A program made the position numbers and the translations under genes. Shown piece after piece: positions 48,189 through 58,145 of a stretch of 64,000 nt of DNA. Source of the DNA: an uncultured Amylibacter sp. (GTDB taxonomy: Bacteria; Pseudomonadota; Alphaproteobacteria; Rhodobacterales; Rhodobacteraceae); contig OY365738.1 in the NCBI GenBank assembly GCA_959347345.1, forward strand, positions 186,001 to 250,000, in the 5' to 3' direction. The notes under the pieces were generated by a model that saw only the letters and a program-made list of their open reading frames with translations, had not been told where the DNA came from and ran no database searches. Position 1 is the first letter of the stretch; every line of letters begins with the position of its first letter.

Positions 48189-49255
48189 GTATTGAGCGCA
48201 AACTCCCTGAAGAAAAACTCCAACAAATCTGCGATAGGTTTGCGTTTTTGGAAACCGAAATGGCAACCGCCTCGGGGCGCGAGGAAATAGAAGCCCTTGG
48301 TCGCGAATACTCTTCCCTGCGCGATTTGGTCGCCCAGATTGATGTTTATCGCGCCTTGCAACGCGATTTGGCAGAGGCGGAAGACATGCTGGAAGATGAC
48401 GAAATGCGCGTGTTTGCCCAAGAGGAAATCCAAACGATAAAAGAGCAAATCCCCCAGTTGCAAAAGGATTTACAACTGGCGTTATTGCCAAAGGATGAGG
48501 CGGACGATCGCTCTGTTATTATGGAGCTTCGGGCAGGAACGGGCGGGGACGAGGCGGCGTTATTTGTCGCCGATTTACTGCGGATGTACCAGCGTTACGC
48601 CGATATTCGCGGCTATAAATTTGAAGTCGTGGAGGAATCGCCGACCGAGCTTGGCGGCTACAAAGAACTGACCGCGCATATCATCGGGGATGGCGCGTTT
48701 GCGCGGATGAAATTTGAATCGGGTGTGCATCGCGTCCAGCGTGTGCCGAGCACCGAAAGCGGCGGGCGGGTGCATACTTCGGCGGCGACCGTGGCGATTA
48801 TGCCAGAGGCGGAAACCGTGGATATAGAGATTGACCCCGCCGACATTCGCCTTGATACTATGCGCGCTTCTGGCGCGGGGGGGCAGCACGTGAATACCAC
48901 CGATTCGGCGGTGCGAATCACCCATATTCCAACGGGTGTTGTGGTGACAAGTTCGGAAAAATCCCAGCATAGAAACCGTGAAATCGCTATGCAGGTGTTG
49001 CGGACTCGGCTGTATGATTTGAAACGGCAGGAGGCAGAGCAGGAGCGGTCTGCCAGTCGCAAAACTCAAGTGGGGTCGGGCGATCGCTCGGAGCGGATTC
49101 GTACCTATAACTTCCCCCAAGGGCGGATTAGCGACCATCGAATTAACCTGACTTTGTATAAGTTAGAGGCGATGTTGCAAGGGCAGTTAGATGAAATGAT
49201 TGACGCGCTGATTTCGTTTGATCAAGCGGCGAAATTGGCGGATTTGGAAGTTTAG
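48185..49255 (+). CDS. prfA: Peptide chain release factor 1
   Basis: A 356-residue class I release factor reading UAA and UAG. The N-terminal helical domain precedes [18 protein letters not shown], the PXT-type codon-recognition region lies near residues 185-195 ([19 protein letters not shown]) and the GGQ motif is in [15 protein letters not shown]. It is coupled to ispG and followed four bases later by prmC, which methylates the GGQ glutamine. Confidence 0.95.
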   Translation: MSIERKLPEEKLQQICDRFAFLETEMATASGREEIEALGREYSSLRDLVAQIDVYRALQRDLAEAEDMLEDDEMRVFAQEEIQTIKEQIPQLQKDLQLALLPKDEADDRSVIMELRAGTGGDEAALFVADLLRMYQRYADIRGYKFEVVEESPTELGGYKELTAHIIGDGAFARMKFESGVHRVQRVPSTESGGRVHTSAATVAIMPEAETVDIEIDPADIRLDTMRASGAGGQHVNTTDSAVRITHIPTGVVVTSSEKSQHRNREIAMQVLRTRLYDLKRQEAEQERSASRKTQVGSGDRSERIRTYNFPQGRISDHRINLTLYKLEAMLQGQLDEMIDALISFDQAAKLADLEV

Positions 49256-49259
49256 GGGG

Positions 49260-50237
49260 ATGGTGGATTTTGCGCATGATTTTGCACTGGGTGCGGTTTT
49301 GCGGGCAGGGGCGGTGGAATTGGCGGGGGCTTGGGAATTGGCTGATACGCGGGCTGATTCGGGCAAGAATTCGCCGAATAAATTCGCCGCGAATTCGCCC
49401 GATACAGCCCGAACGTCCCCCCAAAATACCGCCCAAGATGTGAAAATTTTGATGGCACATAGTTTGGGGATTTCCCGCACGGCTCTGTCCGCTTTGCCCT
49501 TTGATTATCAAGTTCCGCCCGCGCAATACCGTGCGTTTCAAACCGCATTAGACCAGCGCAAGCGTTTCCAACCCATTGCCCAAATTATCGGTCGCCGTGA
49601 ATTCTGGGGGCGCGATTTTAAGGTGAGTGCCGATGTGCTTGACCCCCGTGCGGATAGCGAGGTTTTGATTGATTATGCCTTGCGAGCATTCGCGGGGCGC
49701 GCTCCCGACCGAGTGCTGGATTTGGGTTTGGGAACGGGGTGTTTGTTGCTGACCTTGTTGTGTGAGTGGTCTTTGGCACGCGGAGTAGGGGTGGATATTT
49801 CCCCGCCCGCACTGGCTGTGGCACGGGCGAATGCTGAGGCTTTGGGCGTTTCAAGCCGTGCCGATTTGCGTTTGGGGGATTGGTTTTCTGCCATAAAACC
49901 GCCCATAAACAGGGCAGAAAAATTTGATATCATCCTATCCAACCCGCCCTATATTGCCGAATATGAACGCGCCGATTTGTCCCCCGATGTTGCCGAGTGG
50001 GAGCCATCGGTAGCCCTCTTCGGCGGGGCGGACGGACTGGCTGCCTATCGCATTATCGCCGCCCAAGCAGGTGATTATTTACGTTCGGGCGGGGTGTTAT
50101 TGCTGGAAATCGGACATGAACAGGCGGGGGCAGTCGCGGATTTATTTGCCAACCACTCCGCAAACCACTGGCACCCCCCCACAATCCACCAAGATTTGAA
50201 CGGTAAAGACCGATTATTCGCCGTAACCCGCGTATAA
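49260..50237 (+). CDS. prmC: Release-factor glutamine methyltransferase
   Basis: A 325-residue SAM enzyme methylating the GGQ glutamine of release factors. The N-terminal helical domain carries an unusual Asp/Ser/Asn/Pro-rich stretch (about residues 30-58), then PIAQIIGRREFWG, the SAM site VLDLGLGTGCLLLTLL and the catalytic NPPY in ILSNPPYIAEYE. ATG at 49260 is chosen; the AGGGGG upstream is directly adjacent, so GTG at 49263 is possible. It follows prfA in the same transcript. Confidence 0.92.
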   Translation: MVDFAHDFALGAVLRAGAVELAGAWELADTRADSGKNSPNKFAANSPDTARTSPQNTAQDVKILMAHSLGISRTALSALPFDYQVPPAQYRAFQTALDQRKRFQPIAQIIGRREFWGRDFKVSADVLDPRADSEVLIDYALRAFAGRAPDRVLDLGLGTGCLLLTLLCEWSLARGVGVDISPPALAVARANAEALGVSSRADLRLGDWFSAIKPPINRAEKFDIILSNPPYIAEYERADLSPDVAEWEPSVALFGGADGLAAYRIIAAQAGDYLRSGGVLLLEIGHEQAGAVADLFANHSANHWHPPTIHQDLNGKDRLFAVTRV

Positions 50238-50386
50238 TTGGCGTATAATCGGCATTTTTCATCGTTTTTCCGCGATTCCCCGCAATTTACCCTTGCACTT
50301 GCATAAAATTTAACGGTTAATATTCCCTATCAAACAAAATAAATTGCTTGATATAACAAAACTTATCATTAGGAGAGACTTACAAA

Positions 50387-51409
50387 ATGGATATGAAAAA
50401 CACAAAAGCCAACAAAACAAAGGCTAAGAAAATAACAAAACAGGACTTAAAACCCGTTTGCGTGGATGGCTCAAACGCCGCGCAAGGGGTATCAAGGCGG
50501 TCGTTCTTTATGGCGGCTGGGGCAGTCGGGGTTGGCGGAGCGGCGACTTTGCTGTCTTCCACAAAAGCCCCCGCGCAATCCACCGATTGGACGCAACCTG
50601 GCAATAATAACCACGTTATTGAGCTACAAAACGCGAAATCCTTCGCGACAGGCGGTATTGCCATTGAATACTATGGTCATTGCGCGTTCAAAATCACTTC
50701 GCCCAGCGGTGCTACGATTATGTTTGACCCTTGGCGCGATGATCCATCGGGCGCGTGGGGGCTGTGGTTTAAGTCCAAATTTGCCGAGACTCCGGTGGAT
50801 ATAACCATGTCTACCCACACGCATTTTGACCATGATGCGATTGATCGCCCCATATCTACTATGGTTTTGGACCGTATGGTTGGGATATTTGAATTTGCCG
50901 ATTTGAAAATCACCGGCTTTGCCGATAAACACGCTTGTGTCGCCCCAGGGTGGTATAATTGGACAAACGCGCTGGCGGAATTTGGCGTGGATGCCTGCCC
51001 GCCGAATAATGTCGGACACATGGATATGGTTGTTTATGTTGTGGAAACGGGCGGGATTCGCACGTTAATTTGGGGTGATAATCGCCCCGACCCAGGTGCT
51101 GGATTTTGGGATGCGATTGGTAAAATCGATGTGCTGACCTTGCCCGTGGATGATTCGCAGCATATTCTGTCGCACGAACAAGGCAACGCGATTGTCGATA
51201 GATTAAAGCCAAGTGTCATCATTCCCACGCATTATTTGAACGAGACGACGACCTATACTCTGTCAACTTTGCAATCCGCGGATCAGTGGGTTAAAGGGCA
51301 GAAAAGCTTTAAAATGCTGGACAGTGCGCGGTTGGATTTGAACGCGGCAGAGGTGAAAGGGATGAAAAACGAATTCATGTATTTTGGGCATAATGCGCTG
51401 ACTGCATAG
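50387..51409 (+). CDS. TAT-exported metallo-beta-lactamase-fold protein (UlaG-like)
   Basis: A 340-residue protein with a twin-arginine signal (SRRSFFMAAGAVGVGGAATLL, Arg37-Arg38) after a Lys-rich start, so folded before export. The mature domain is an MBL fold of the UlaG/L-ascorbate-6-P-lactonase-like group: GHCAFKITSPSG, MFDPW, the metal site THTHFDHDA, and later DDSQHI and IPTHYL. Substrate unknown. AGGAGAG precedes the ATG and the upstream 150 bases are free of genes, so it probably has its own promoter. Confidence 0.85.
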   Translation: MDMKNTKANKTKAKKITKQDLKPVCVDGSNAAQGVSRRSFFMAAGAVGVGGAATLLSSTKAPAQSTDWTQPGNNNHVIELQNAKSFATGGIAIEYYGHCAFKITSPSGATIMFDPWRDDPSGAWGLWFKSKFAETPVDITMSTHTHFDHDAIDRPISTMVLDRMVGIFEFADLKITGFADKHACVAPGWYNWTNALAEFGVDACPPNNVGHMDMVVYVVETGGIRTLIWGDNRPDPGAGFWDAIGKIDVLTLPVDDSQHILSHEQGNAIVDRLKPSVIIPTHYLNETTTYTLSTLQSADQWVKGQKSFKMLDSARLDLNAAEVKGMKNEFMYFGHNALTA

Positions 51410-51723
51410 GTTTTTGGTTTTGCGTCTGCTCGCGTTGATGTTTCGGCGCGGGCAGATAATTTTGCGTTTTTATGGCGTTTTTATGGCGTTGTTGGGGCGT
51501 AATCGCGTTTATTTACGCGTTTTTATCGTTTTTTTGCTATTTTTTTACGATTTACCCTTGCGGTCGCCCGTTATTTCGGGTAAAAGCGGGTATCAAAGCA
51601 ATAATTATTGGGCTTTGGGTACGACACCCCGCGCTAAATTGCTTTCTACTACTCACATAGTATCGAAAAAATCTCGTACAGAAACGCACTTTACACGCAT
51701 TTTTTACATAAACAGGAATATTT
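51410..51723. other. Gene-free stretch between the MBL-fold and DUF4167 genes
   Basis: T-rich sequence with a short direct repeat (GTTTTTATGGC, twice near 51467-51487). No coding frame, array or clear terminator is seen; it probably contains the promoter of the DUF4167 gene. Confidence 0.5.
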
Positions 51724-52263
51724 ATGAGAACCTCTAATAGCAAGCCGCGCCAGCGCAATAAAAGCGGGAAACCGCGTCATAATAATAGTGGTGGAAATAT
51801 CATCAATCGGGTGTTCGATTCGTCCGGGCCAGTGGGCAAGGTGCGGGGGACTCCGCGCCAGATTATTGATAAATATCAAGCACTTGCACAGGATGCAATG
51901 TTGGCGGGGGATCGCATCGCGCAGGAGAGCTTTTTGCAGTTTGCAGAGCATTATTTGCGGTTATTGGGCGAGGCACAGCGTGAGGTGGAAGAACGTGCGA
52001 ATAAGGCGGGGCAGGAGTCTGGTGCTGGTGCTGGTGTTGGTGTTGGGCAGAATGGCGCGGGCGATGAGGGGCAACCTCAGCCACAGGTGCAGTCGCAACC
52101 GCAGGTTCAGGCATCATCACAGGCATCACCGCAACCGCAACCGCCCCAACCCCCGAGACCACAGGCATCGCGCCCGCAATCTAATAATAAAACCTCTGCC
52201 AATTTCCCCGCGTTTATCACGGCGGATAGCGATTTGGTGCCGACACCAGAAGATAATGATTAG
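51724..52263 (+). CDS. DUF4167 protein
   Basis: A 179-residue protein with the DUF4167 core in the first 95 residues (RQRNKSGKPRHNNSGGNIINRVFDSSGPVGKVRGTPRQIIDKYQALAQDAMLAGDRIAQESFLQFAEHYLRLL-type), basic and possibly RNA-binding, then a Gly/Ala and Gln/Pro/Ser-rich disordered tail. It is near-universal in Alphaproteobacteria, often near prmC as here; function unknown. AGGAAT precedes the ATG. The TAG stop is the start of the heptamer array. Confidence 0.9.
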   Translation: MRTSNSKPRQRNKSGKPRHNNSGGNIINRVFDSSGPVGKVRGTPRQIIDKYQALAQDAMLAGDRIAQESFLQFAEHYLRLLGEAQREVEERANKAGQESGAGAGVGVGQNGAGDEGQPQPQVQSQPQVQASSQASPQPQPPQPPRPQASRPQSNNKTSANFPAFITADSDLVPTPEDND

Positions 52264-52362
52264 TTGTTAGTTGTTAGTTGTTAGTTATTAGTTATTAGTT
52301 ATTAGTTATTAGTTATTAGTTATTAGTTATTAGTTATTAGTTATTAGTGATTAGTGATTAAC
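52259..52362. repeat. Heptamer array (TTAGTTA)n, left arm
   Basis: About fifteen units (TTAGTTG, TTAGTTA, then TTAGTGA), the longest of its type here, starting inside the DUF4167 stop codon. Confidence 0.9.
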
Positions 52363-52381
52363 GATTTTTTCTGTCACTTCT

Positions 52382-52857
52382 TGACTGGTCGGCATTGCGT
52401 AGCAATGACGAAGACCCGCAAGGGCTAAATAATGATGAATGATTGGTTATTAGAGGTTAAGAGCGGAGGTTTTTTGTTTCGCCCTCACTTGGGGGCAAGC
52501 CCCCTGCGTTCGGGCTTCCCGCCCGCCCACCCCTCTGCGAGGCTTGGGCGGACGGGTTTTTATGGCTAAAGCCTATCCAAACATCTAGGCAAAGCCTAAA
52601 TAAATTTAGGGCAAACCTATCACCAATTCCCAAGTATTCTTTGCAAATAATCCAATCCCTCGTCTTGTTATTCCAGATAGTAAATTCATAGAAAAAATAT
52701 AGTCTTGTAACCAAAGGGCTTTTGGCATGCCCCCGCGAATCTTTGTCTTGTCGGGCAGGTTCAACTGCCCTTATGTGGGGGCTACGCACAAAAGACCCCG
52801 CCCTCGCATGGGGCTGGTCGGCACTCGCGCAAGCGATGACGAAGACCCGCAGGGCTA
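52382..52857 (-). repeat. Dispersed hairpin element, copy 6 (reverse), with an extra partial copy
   Basis: 52382-52428 is a stray end of an element (GACTGGTCGGCATT ... AGACCCGCAAGGGCT). 52440-52857 is a full inverted long-subtype copy; its main hairpin (CCCCCGC/GTGGGGG arms) has its loop expanded by an 18-base palindrome GGGCAGGTTCAACTGCCC (52753-52770) with flanks. The gap lies between the convergent DUF4167 and ksgA genes and is filled by repeats from stop codon to stop codon. Confidence 0.88.
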
Positions 52858-52887
52858 AAAAACTAATAACTAATAACTAACAACTAG
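52858..52887. repeat. Heptamer array, right arm, entering ksgA
   Basis: TAACTAA/CAACTAG units that continue into the 3' end of ksgA and form its last two codons and stop. Confidence 0.85.
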
Positions 52888-53719
52888 CCAACGCCCGCGC
52901 AACCGCACAAAACCCTTCCAAATTAACGGTTTCCCCCCTTTGGCTCGGGTCTATCCCACACTCCACCAATATCTGCTCAATATCGCGATGCAGGGGCTTT
53001 AACGCACCACGCAACATCTTACGCCTCTGCTGAAACGCGTGGGCGGTAACCTTCTGCAAAACCAAAGAATCGGCGGCAAACCGCGGCGCATCCAACGCGG
53101 TAATATGCACCAGCGCAGAATCCACCTTTGGCGCGGGGGTAAAGGCTCGGGCGGGCAAATCCATCACCACCTGCACATCGCACCGCCATTGCGCCAGCAA
53201 CGACAGGCGACCATAGCTTTTGTCACCCACGCCCGCGACCAGCCGTGCCGCCACCTCTTTTTGAAACATCAGCGTCAAACTATCCCAAAACGGCGGCCAA
53301 TCGGCGGTCAGCCAGCGCACCAGCAGAGCCGTGCCGATATTATACGGCAGGTTCGCCACGATTTTCACGGGGCGGTTTAACACGGGTTCCGCGTCAAAAG
53401 CCAGTGCGTCATCGGCTATAATATGCAGGCGATTGTTGCTGATTTGCGCGATTTGATGCAGGGCGGGCAGGCATCGCCCATCTCGTTCAACCGCGAGCAC
53501 TCGCCGCGCCCCAGCCATCAGCAACGCACGGGTTAATCCGCCCGGCCCCGCGCCGATTTCCAGCACATCATGGTGGGTTAAATCGCCCGCTAATCGGGCT
53601 ATTTTCTGGGTTATATTCAAATCCAGCAGGAAATTCTGCCCCAAGGATTTGCGGGTTTGCAACCCGTGTTCCGCAATAATTTCACGCAGAGGCGGTAGGT
53701 TCGCTATCTCATCCGTCAT
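52877..53719 (-). CDS. ksgA: 16S rRNA dimethyladenosine transferase
   Basis: A 280-residue methyltransferase that dimethylates two adjacent adenines of 16S rRNA during 30S maturation: [28 protein letters not shown] (SAM), [15 protein letters not shown] (catalytic NLPY) and a C-terminal helical domain. It overlaps the pdxA end by 11 bases at the end of the lpt-surA operon. The last residues (S-C-stop) are formed by the heptamer array. Confidence 0.95.
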   Translation of the reverse strand: MTDEIANLPPLREIIAEHGLQTRKSLGQNFLLDLNITQKIARLAGDLTHHDVLEIGAGPGGLTRALLMAGARRVLAVERDGRCLPALHQIAQISNNRLHIIADDALAFDAEPVLNRPVKIVANLPYNIGTALLVRWLTADWPPFWDSLTLMFQKEVAARLVAGVGDKSYGRLSLLAQWRCDVQVVMDLPARAFTPAPKVDSALVHITALDAPRFAADSLVLQKVTAHAFQQRRKMLRGALKPLHRDIEQILVECGIDPSQRGETVNLEGFCAVARALASC

Positions 53720-54713
53720 GGTGTTTTTCGCGGTTTCGCGCCATGGTTTGCAGCATTTTTAACGCCGCGATAAAGCTGGACGCATCGGCGCGATAATCGG
53801 GGGCAATGTCAAAAGCCGTGCCATGGTCGGGGCTAGTCCGCAGGAACGGCAGGGTGAAAGTGATGTTGACTCCTTCGGCAAAGTTAAGCGTTTTCAAGGG
53901 GATAAGGGCTTGGTCATGGTACATGCAAACGACCGCGTCATAATTGGCACGGGCGGTTTGGTGAAACAAGCTATCGGCGGGGTGGGGGCCAGTTAGGTGG
54001 TAATTTGCGCCCGTCAATTCATCCATCACAGGACGCAAAAGCCTGATTTCCTCGTCCCCCATGCGCCCGTTTTCGCCCGCGTGGGGGTTCAGCCCAGCGA
54101 TGGCTATTCGCGGGTTGGGAATCGCGAAATCTTTGCGCAAAACCGCATCGGTCGCGATGATGGTTTGCTTGATTAAATCGGCGGTCAGGTGCGTGGCAAC
54201 ATCCCGCAGGGCTATGTGCGTCGTCACTGGCACAACCCGCAATTCAGGCGCGGCCAGCATCATAAAAGTCCGCTCCACCCCGCCCAGATGCGCCAGAAAT
54301 TCGGTATGCCCAGCAAAGGGGAAACCCGCGTTTTGCATCAATTCTTTATGGATTGGCAGGGTGCAAATCCCCGCGCAAATGTCGTCTTCACACAGGGCAA
54401 CCCCGCGTTCTATGGCGCGACCGATGGCGGGGGCGTTTCGCGGGTTGCCTTGCCCCAAAACAGGGCGGGCGGGCATCGCGTGGTGCAGCACGGGCAGACC
54501 TTTTGCAGAGGCTTTGGCGGTGTCTTCGGGATGGGTAATCGGCGCGATAGTCAGGTTCAAATGCCGCGCCTGTTCGGATAAAAAATCAACATCGCCAAGG
54601 ATAAAAAAGGGCAGGCTGGATTTGAGCGTATGGTGCGCTTTCAGGGCGATTTCACCGCTGATACCGCCTGGCTCTCCACAGCTGACAACAATTGGGCGCA
54701 TCGGTTGGGTCAC
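53709..54713 (-). CDS. pdxA: 4-hydroxythreonine-4-phosphate dehydrogenase
   Basis: A 334-residue enzyme of the DXP-dependent vitamin B6 pathway: [31 protein letters not shown] (metal His), [30 protein letters not shown] and [12 protein letters not shown]. Start is GTG at 54713, or the ATG at 54701 that leaves AAAGG 11 bases upstream. It lies between surA and ksgA, the order seen in many Proteobacteria. Confidence 0.94.
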   Translation of the reverse strand: MTQPMRPIVVSCGEPGGISGEIALKAHHTLKSSLPFFILGDVDFLSEQARHLNLTIAPITHPEDTAKASAKGLPVLHHAMPARPVLGQGNPRNAPAIGRAIERGVALCEDDICAGICTLPIHKELMQNAGFPFAGHTEFLAHLGGVERTFMMLAAPELRVVPVTTHIALRDVATHLTADLIKQTIIATDAVLRKDFAIPNPRIAIAGLNPHAGENGRMGDEEIRLLRPVMDELTGANYHLTGPHPADSLFHQTARANYDAVVCMYHDQALIPLKTLNFAEGVNITFTLPFLRTSPDHGTAFDIAPDYRADASSFIAALKMLQTMARNREKHHDG

Positions 54714-54716
54714 CTT

Positions 54717-55913
54717 TTATTTATAGACAATATGCGCATTCGCCCGCAATTCCTGCAAATACCCATCGCCGATTTCATCAATCCTCCGCCCGAACATCAC
54801 ATCGCGCAAACGGTTAAGATCCTCATCGGGCAAAACGCTGGCACGCGAGCATAACATCACCACATCAAACCCATCATCTCGCGTTAAAACCCGCGCTTCA
54901 TTCGGGTCAAGCCCCGCCAAAGCATCGCGGATATCGCCCGCCAATTCATCCTCCTTCGCCGTGTTAGCCTGATACGAAACCCTGCGTTTATCGGCGTTTG
55001 CCCGCAAATCGGAACACCTATCGGATTGCGCCAAAACCGCCTCTGCCTCGCCCCCGTTATCAAACCGAACCACCCCGTATAGCACCGAATCCGAGACCTT
55101 ACCCAAGGTCTGCTCTCGCCTTGAATGCAGGCGGTATAACGCGGTCGCCCCGTCCAATTCAATCGGCGGGCTGGTCTGTCCGACCTCCAATCGCATCACC
55201 TCTAACATAGCCTCTGGCGGCATACTGGCAACGGGAATCGCTGGCATACGCCCGCTATTTTGCGCCGAAGGGCTGGCCGATAATCGCCTTGCGGCACTGG
55301 CAAACGCCGCTTCTGAATCCAGAGTCCGCCTTAATTCTGCCACGGTTGCCTGAGCCTGTATTTGTCCGTCGCGTTCGTGGGGAATGACGATTTCCGACAT
55401 CTCCACCAAAATCTGCTTTTGGCTTCTGGAATTCAATGCGGTTTCCACCTCGCTATCGCTGATTTGGGCGTAGGCACCGAAACGCAAGCCCAGTACTTGT
55501 TGCCATAAAACCCCGCTTTGGATAAAGGTGCGGAAGCTGGATTCATCCACGCCTCCATCGCGTAAATAATCCACTAATTGGGGCAGGGACAACGTGCCAC
55601 GGGCGGCGAAATCAGTCATCCCCGCATCCACTTCAGCCTCACCCACTACGATTCCCAAAACCCCCGCCGCATAGTCATAAAGACGTTCGTTAATCAAATC
55701 CTTCTGGGCGGTTTCACGCGCCACGGTATCGGGGGTGGGGGTTAAAAGCCGCAACATCTGGGCGCGTTGGGCGATTTCATATTCGGTTATCGCGCCGTCG
55801 TTGACTATGACAACCGCGCGAAACGGGTTGCCCGTTTGCACCTGTGCTTGCGCAAACGCGGGCGTAAATATAAACACCGCCAAAGCCATCAAAACAATTT
55901 TCATATAAGCCAT
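54717..55913 (-). CDS. surA: Periplasmic chaperone SurA
   Basis: A 398-residue protein with a signal peptide ending AQAQ (about residue 23), a SurA N-terminal domain (VVIVNDGAITEYEIAQRAQML) and one parvulin-like domain region (SEIVIPHERDG ... GRMPAIPVASMPPEAM). It carries outer-membrane proteins to BAM; prolyl-isomerase activity is uncertain because the parvulin part is divergent. It starts three bases after the lptD stop; ATG at 55904 is an alternative start. Confidence 0.88.
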   Translation of the reverse strand: MAYMKIVLMALAVFIFTPAFAQAQVQTGNPFRAVVIVNDGAITEYEIAQRAQMLRLLTPTPDTVARETAQKDLINERLYDYAAGVLGIVVGEAEVDAGMTDFAARGTLSLPQLVDYLRDGGVDESSFRTFIQSGVLWQQVLGLRFGAYAQISDSEVETALNSRSQKQILVEMSEIVIPHERDGQIQAQATVAELRRTLDSEAAFASAARRLSASPSAQNSGRMPAIPVASMPPEAMLEVMRLEVGQTSPPIELDGATALYRLHSRREQTLGKVSDSVLYGVVRFDNGGEAEAVLAQSDRCSDLRANADKRRVSYQANTAKEDELAGDIRDALAGLDPNEARVLTRDDGFDVVMLCSRASVLPDEDLNRLRDVMFGRRIDEIGDGYLQELRANAHIVYK

Positions 55914-55916
55914 ATT

Positions 55917-58142
55917 TTATCCATCGTTATAGGTTTCCAGCGCAACCCGCGCACATTTTTTGCTAAAGGCGGCGTTAATTTTCCCCGCGCCAAACCCGAC
56001 CAGAGATATCTTAAAACCATACTCGCGTGTTAGCCTATTTTGCCCCGTATCCGCAAGGGAAAAAGTGAAAGAAAACCGCGCACATTCGTTGCGAAACTGG
56101 ATTCCTGCGGTTGCGCGTACCAATTCGCGGGCTTCTAGGTTCTGGCGAATGCCCGCATTAACCCCCCAATACTGGGTTACATCGTAATAGCCCGTGGCAC
56201 GGACTTCGTGCTGAGCTTGGTCGCTATTCGGGATTGCATCCTCGGACAAACGCACATAAGTCGTGGTAAGATTAACCCGTTGCCACCGCAAACGCACATT
56301 CGTTTCGGTCTTTGAAAAATCAAAATCACGGTCAAATAGCAACTGGTTCGTGATGAAAAACCGATTTTGATAGCTAAACGCCAAACCACTGATATAATCG
56401 GATAATTGCCCGCCTCGTGCGGTGAAAAACGCATCGGGGAATTGCCCAAGGTCTTGCAGTCGGTAAATCCGCCCAAGCGTGGCGTTCCACTGCCAACCCT
56501 CGGGGCGATAGCGTGCATAGCGCACGCCGAAATTCACGCGGTTGCCGCGTTCGGTACGGTCAAACCCATCAAATCTATCGGTGGAAAACAGGGAATCGTC
56601 TTCCAATTCGGCTTGGGTAGAATCCTCCACAGGCGTATTCGGCTCGCGATAGGGGGCGGATACCAATTGCACGATCGGTTCAACCGAATGGGTGACGGTT
56701 TTATGCTCGCCCGTTTTGCGCAAACGCTTACGTACAAAGGGATAGCGTAGGGTCAAAGCCCCCAAAGGCACCACCGAATAGGCGTTGTCAAAATCGTTGG
56801 CATCGCTGTAATCCGTGCTATACGCGAAATAATTCGCGTTGATCTGCCCGTCTAATTCCGCCACAAACCCGCCCCGCGTTTTCCAATCATTGTGCCAATA
56901 AACCTCTGCACCCGACAGGGTCACCCGCCTGCTGTTTTCACGCAACAACGTGGCACTGTGGAGTTTATATTGCACGCGCCCAGTGGCTATCGCGGGGGCG
57001 ATGACTTTATGATAATAAACCTCTGGAAACACCAGTGGGATTTGTTCTGTTTCAGGGATATCGCGGAGGCTCTGTATGGACGAAATCCGATAAAACACAT
57101 AGGCGCGGTTGCGGCTGCGTTGCAGGGTGAGGGAATTGTCCAGTCGGTCCTCTGTCCCATAGCCAAAATCGCGTTTGAAGCGGTTTTCATTGGTCACATG
57201 GATGTTAAAATTAAGGAAATAATCATCGGGCAGGGCGAATTCGGCACTCGCGCGGATATAATTACGCCATGGTTTATCGCTGAGCGTGTCATTCACCGCC
57301 AACGCACCCTCAATAACCGTCTGCCCGTTGCTGTAATTCTGGCGGTACTGCCCCGCGATAACAAAGTTTGTTCCGTCCTTATTAGTCGTCAATTTCGGGG
57401 TCAAGGTGACATCGGAATGATTGCCAGCCACTATATAATAAGGGGCTTCCACCCCCGTGCCGATGGTGTTTGATTGAATCAGGGTTGGTACCAAAACGCC
57501 TGTTGCGCGATTGACGGTAGGGTCGGGGGTTTGCAACCTTGGCATATAAAACACAGGCACGCCAAGGATGGATAAAATCGGGTCTTTGAACAGTAACTTG
57601 CGCCGTTCTTCATCGTGGATGAGCTGGCTGGAACGGATAGCCCAAAACGGCACGCTGGTATCCGTGCAAACATAACAGGCGGAGGCTATGTTTTTATCCA
57701 GCACTTTATAGCGTCCATTGCGTCGCACCAATTGATGGGTAATCAGTTGGAAATTATTAGCCAGCAGGATTTCGGCGTTGGTGAATAGCCCCGATAAAGT
57801 CTCTCGATTATAGCGTCCGTTTTCGCCTTTTATCAGGGTTTTATCGGCGGTGATGACTTCAAAACTGGTGGGCAGGATGAGCTCTTGGGTTTGTGAATTA
57901 AAAATAATATGGTCGGTGTAGAGGCTTTCATTTTCAAATTGAACGATGACATTGCCCTTGGCAGTAAGGGTTTGCGCGTCCTCATCATAGTCAATTTGGT
58001 CGGCGAAAATGCCGAAACGTTCTGCGTTTGGGGCGGATTGTTTGGTGGATTGGGCGTGGCTCTGCGTGGCAAAAAGCACCGCAAAAACCACCACAAGAAG
58101 CCCCAAGCCCCCAATAAACCCAAATGTTTTCATCCCACGCAT
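55917..58142 (-). CDS. lptD: LPS-assembly outer-membrane protein LptD
   Basis: A 741-residue outer-membrane protein: signal peptide ending SHA, N-terminal OstA jellyroll (FADQIDYDEDAQTLTAKGNVIVQFENESLYTDH-type), then a large beta-barrel with many alternating aromatic strands. It inserts LPS in the outer leaflet with LptE. Cysteines occur as a CYVC pair (about 150) and near the C-terminus (NEC, KKC), compatible with the long-range disulfides of LptD. The start is three bases after the lptG stop. Confidence 0.93.
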   Translation of the reverse strand: MRGMKTFGFIGGLGLLVVVFAVLFATQSHAQSTKQSAPNAERFGIFADQIDYDEDAQTLTAKGNVIVQFENESLYTDHIIFNSQTQELILPTSFEVITADKTLIKGENGRYNRETLSGLFTNAEILLANNFQLITHQLVRRNGRYKVLDKNIASACYVCTDTSVPFWAIRSSQLIHDEERRKLLFKDPILSILGVPVFYMPRLQTPDPTVNRATGVLVPTLIQSNTIGTGVEAPYYIVAGNHSDVTLTPKLTTNKDGTNFVIAGQYRQNYSNGQTVIEGALAVNDTLSDKPWRNYIRASAEFALPDDYFLNFNIHVTNENRFKRDFGYGTEDRLDNSLTLQRSRNRAYVFYRISSIQSLRDIPETEQIPLVFPEVYYHKVIAPAIATGRVQYKLHSATLLRENSRRVTLSGAEVYWHNDWKTRGGFVAELDGQINANYFAYSTDYSDANDFDNAYSVVPLGALTLRYPFVRKRLRKTGEHKTVTHSVEPIVQLVSAPYREPNTPVEDSTQAELEDDSLFSTDRFDGFDRTERGNRVNFGVRYARYRPEGWQWNATLGRIYRLQDLGQFPDAFFTARGGQLSDYISGLAFSYQNRFFITNQLLFDRDFDFSKTETNVRLRWQRVNLTTTYVRLSEDAIPNSDQAQHEVRATGYYDVTQYWGVNAGIRQNLEARELVRATAGIQFRNECARFSFTFSLADTGQNRLTREYGFKISLVGFGAGKINAAFSKKCARVALETYNDG

Positions 58143-58145
58143 CGC